This document shows, piece after piece, positions 15,507 through 16,039 of a stretch of 16,039 nt of DNA (positions within the stretch are counted from its first letter, which is position 1; each line of letters opens with the position of its first letter). This DNA is from Gammaproteobacteria bacterium (GTDB lineage Bacteria; Pseudomonadota; Gammaproteobacteria; SZUA-229). The position numbers were made by a program, and so were the translations under genes. The stretch lies in contig DAOWLL010000004.1 of the NCBI GenBank assembly GCA_030641945.1, positions 1 to 16,039 of the forward strand. Reading direction: 5' to 3'. The notes beneath the pieces were generated by a model, which had not been told where the DNA came from, searched no databases, and saw only the letters and a list, made by a program, of their open reading frames with translations.

Positions 15507-16027
15507 TGGCTGATAACTCGCAAGCTAAGGTGCCGGCCGCGGGGTGGCAGCTCAAGCTCGGCGTTGCCTTGTTTGGTCTCAGTATTTTGTTACCCGTACT
15601 CGGGATACCGCTGGTTGCCTTAATCGGACTGTCGGCCGAGACCGTGGCCACGGTTTCCGGTGTCATGCTGGTAGCTGCAGAAGTGCTTGGTCTCGTTGCC
15701 GTCGCCGTTATGGGCAAGGACGGTTACGCTTATATCAAGAACCGCGTCTTCGGCTTCCTCAAGCAGTACGGGCCACCGGATGAGGTCAGCCGCACCCGCT
15801 ACACTATCGGCCTCGTGATGTTCGCCGTGCCTGTTGTTTTCGGCTGGCTTGCGCCGTATGTGGCCGATTGGGTTCCTCGCTACTCAGGTAACGAGATCAG
15901 CTATGGCATTGCCGGTGACCTGTTGTTGCTGGTTAGCCTGTTCGTCCTGGGTGGTGATTTTTGGGACAAACTGCGCGCACTGTTTATCCACGGGGCAAAG
16001 GCGGTGTCTCCGAAAACGTGCGGATGA
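15506..16027 (+). CDS. Small membrane protein, transporter suffix domain type
   Basis: The 173-residue product has about four hydrophobic segments (roughly residues 15-35, 45-70, 98-120 and 130-150) with a conserved-looking cytoplasmic stretch between the pairs (GKDGYAYIKNRVFGFLKQYG) and LGGDFWDKLRALF near the end. This agrees with my memory of proteins named 'transporter suffix domain-containing', which also occur as C-terminal additions to larger transporters; the biochemical role is unknown to me. The ATG shares one base with the TAA of the preceding ORF (TAATG) and has no ribosome site of its own, so it probably depends on translation of that ORF. G+C is clearly higher than in the conserved genes upstream, which suggests separate ancestry. 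Confidence 0.65.
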   Translation: MADNSQAKVPAAGWQLKLGVALFGLSILLPVLGIPLVALIGLSAETVATVSGVMLVAAEVLGLVAVAVMGKDGYAYIKNRVFGFLKQYGPPDEVSRTRYTIGLVMFAVPVVFGWLAPYVADWVPRYSGNEISYGIAGDLLLLVSLFVLGGDFWDKLRALFIHGAKAVSPKTCG

Positions 16028-16039
16028 GTGGATGGTGCC

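Overview
The window reads as a chromosomal segment of a Gammaproteobacterium. The first 10.9 kb carry the conserved order tsf (3' end) - pyrH - frr - uppS - cdsA - dxr - rseP - bamA - skp - lpxD - fabZ - lpxA, all on the + strand and tightly packed, with overlaps or gaps of a few bases at most junctions. All proteins are near their usual family lengths, and composition is moderate in G+C. No tRNA, rRNA, CRISPR array or intact insertion sequence was seen. The species cannot be named from sequence alone.

Region 1 (1-10862) links translation (EF-Ts, ribosome recycling factor), UMP synthesis, undecaprenyl diphosphate and CDP-diacylglycerol synthesis, isoprenoid precursor supply (Dxr), envelope stress signalling (RseP), outer membrane protein assembly (BamA, Skp) and lipid A/fatty acid synthesis (LpxD, FabZ, LpxA). 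A clear intrinsic terminator separates tsf from pyrH. Three starts should be set inside longer open frames: bamA at 5745, lpxA at a GTG at 10092, and the TAXI lipoprotein gene at 12424. fabZ probably uses a GTG at 9641.

Region 2 (10863-13968) is where the usual continuation lpxB-rnhB-dnaE is absent. It begins with about 340 bases of degenerate DNA that hold a decayed fragment of an AraC-type regulator gene. Next is a two-gene unit: a GltS-family Na+/glutamate symporter, followed one base later by a lipoprotein with a TAXI-family solute-binding domain. No TRAP membrane subunit is visible. The pair suggests a binding-protein-assisted GltS transporter, which is the most interesting system in the window.

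Region 3 (13969-16039) is accessory DNA. It has an intergenic stretch with a long imperfect inverted repeat, a minus-strand glycine-zipper lipoprotein, and then a more G+C-rich block. That block holds a short ORF that looks like a fusion of an AraC-type N-terminus with the tail of a zinc-type alcohol dehydrogenase, overlapping a small membrane protein of the 'transporter suffix domain' type. The AraC-like part of that ORF is about 87% identical over 93 nt (hand count) to the decayed fragment upstream of gltS. Two related gene scraps in the same orientation therefore flank the transporter pair and the lipoprotein gene, which points to past duplication or recombination here.
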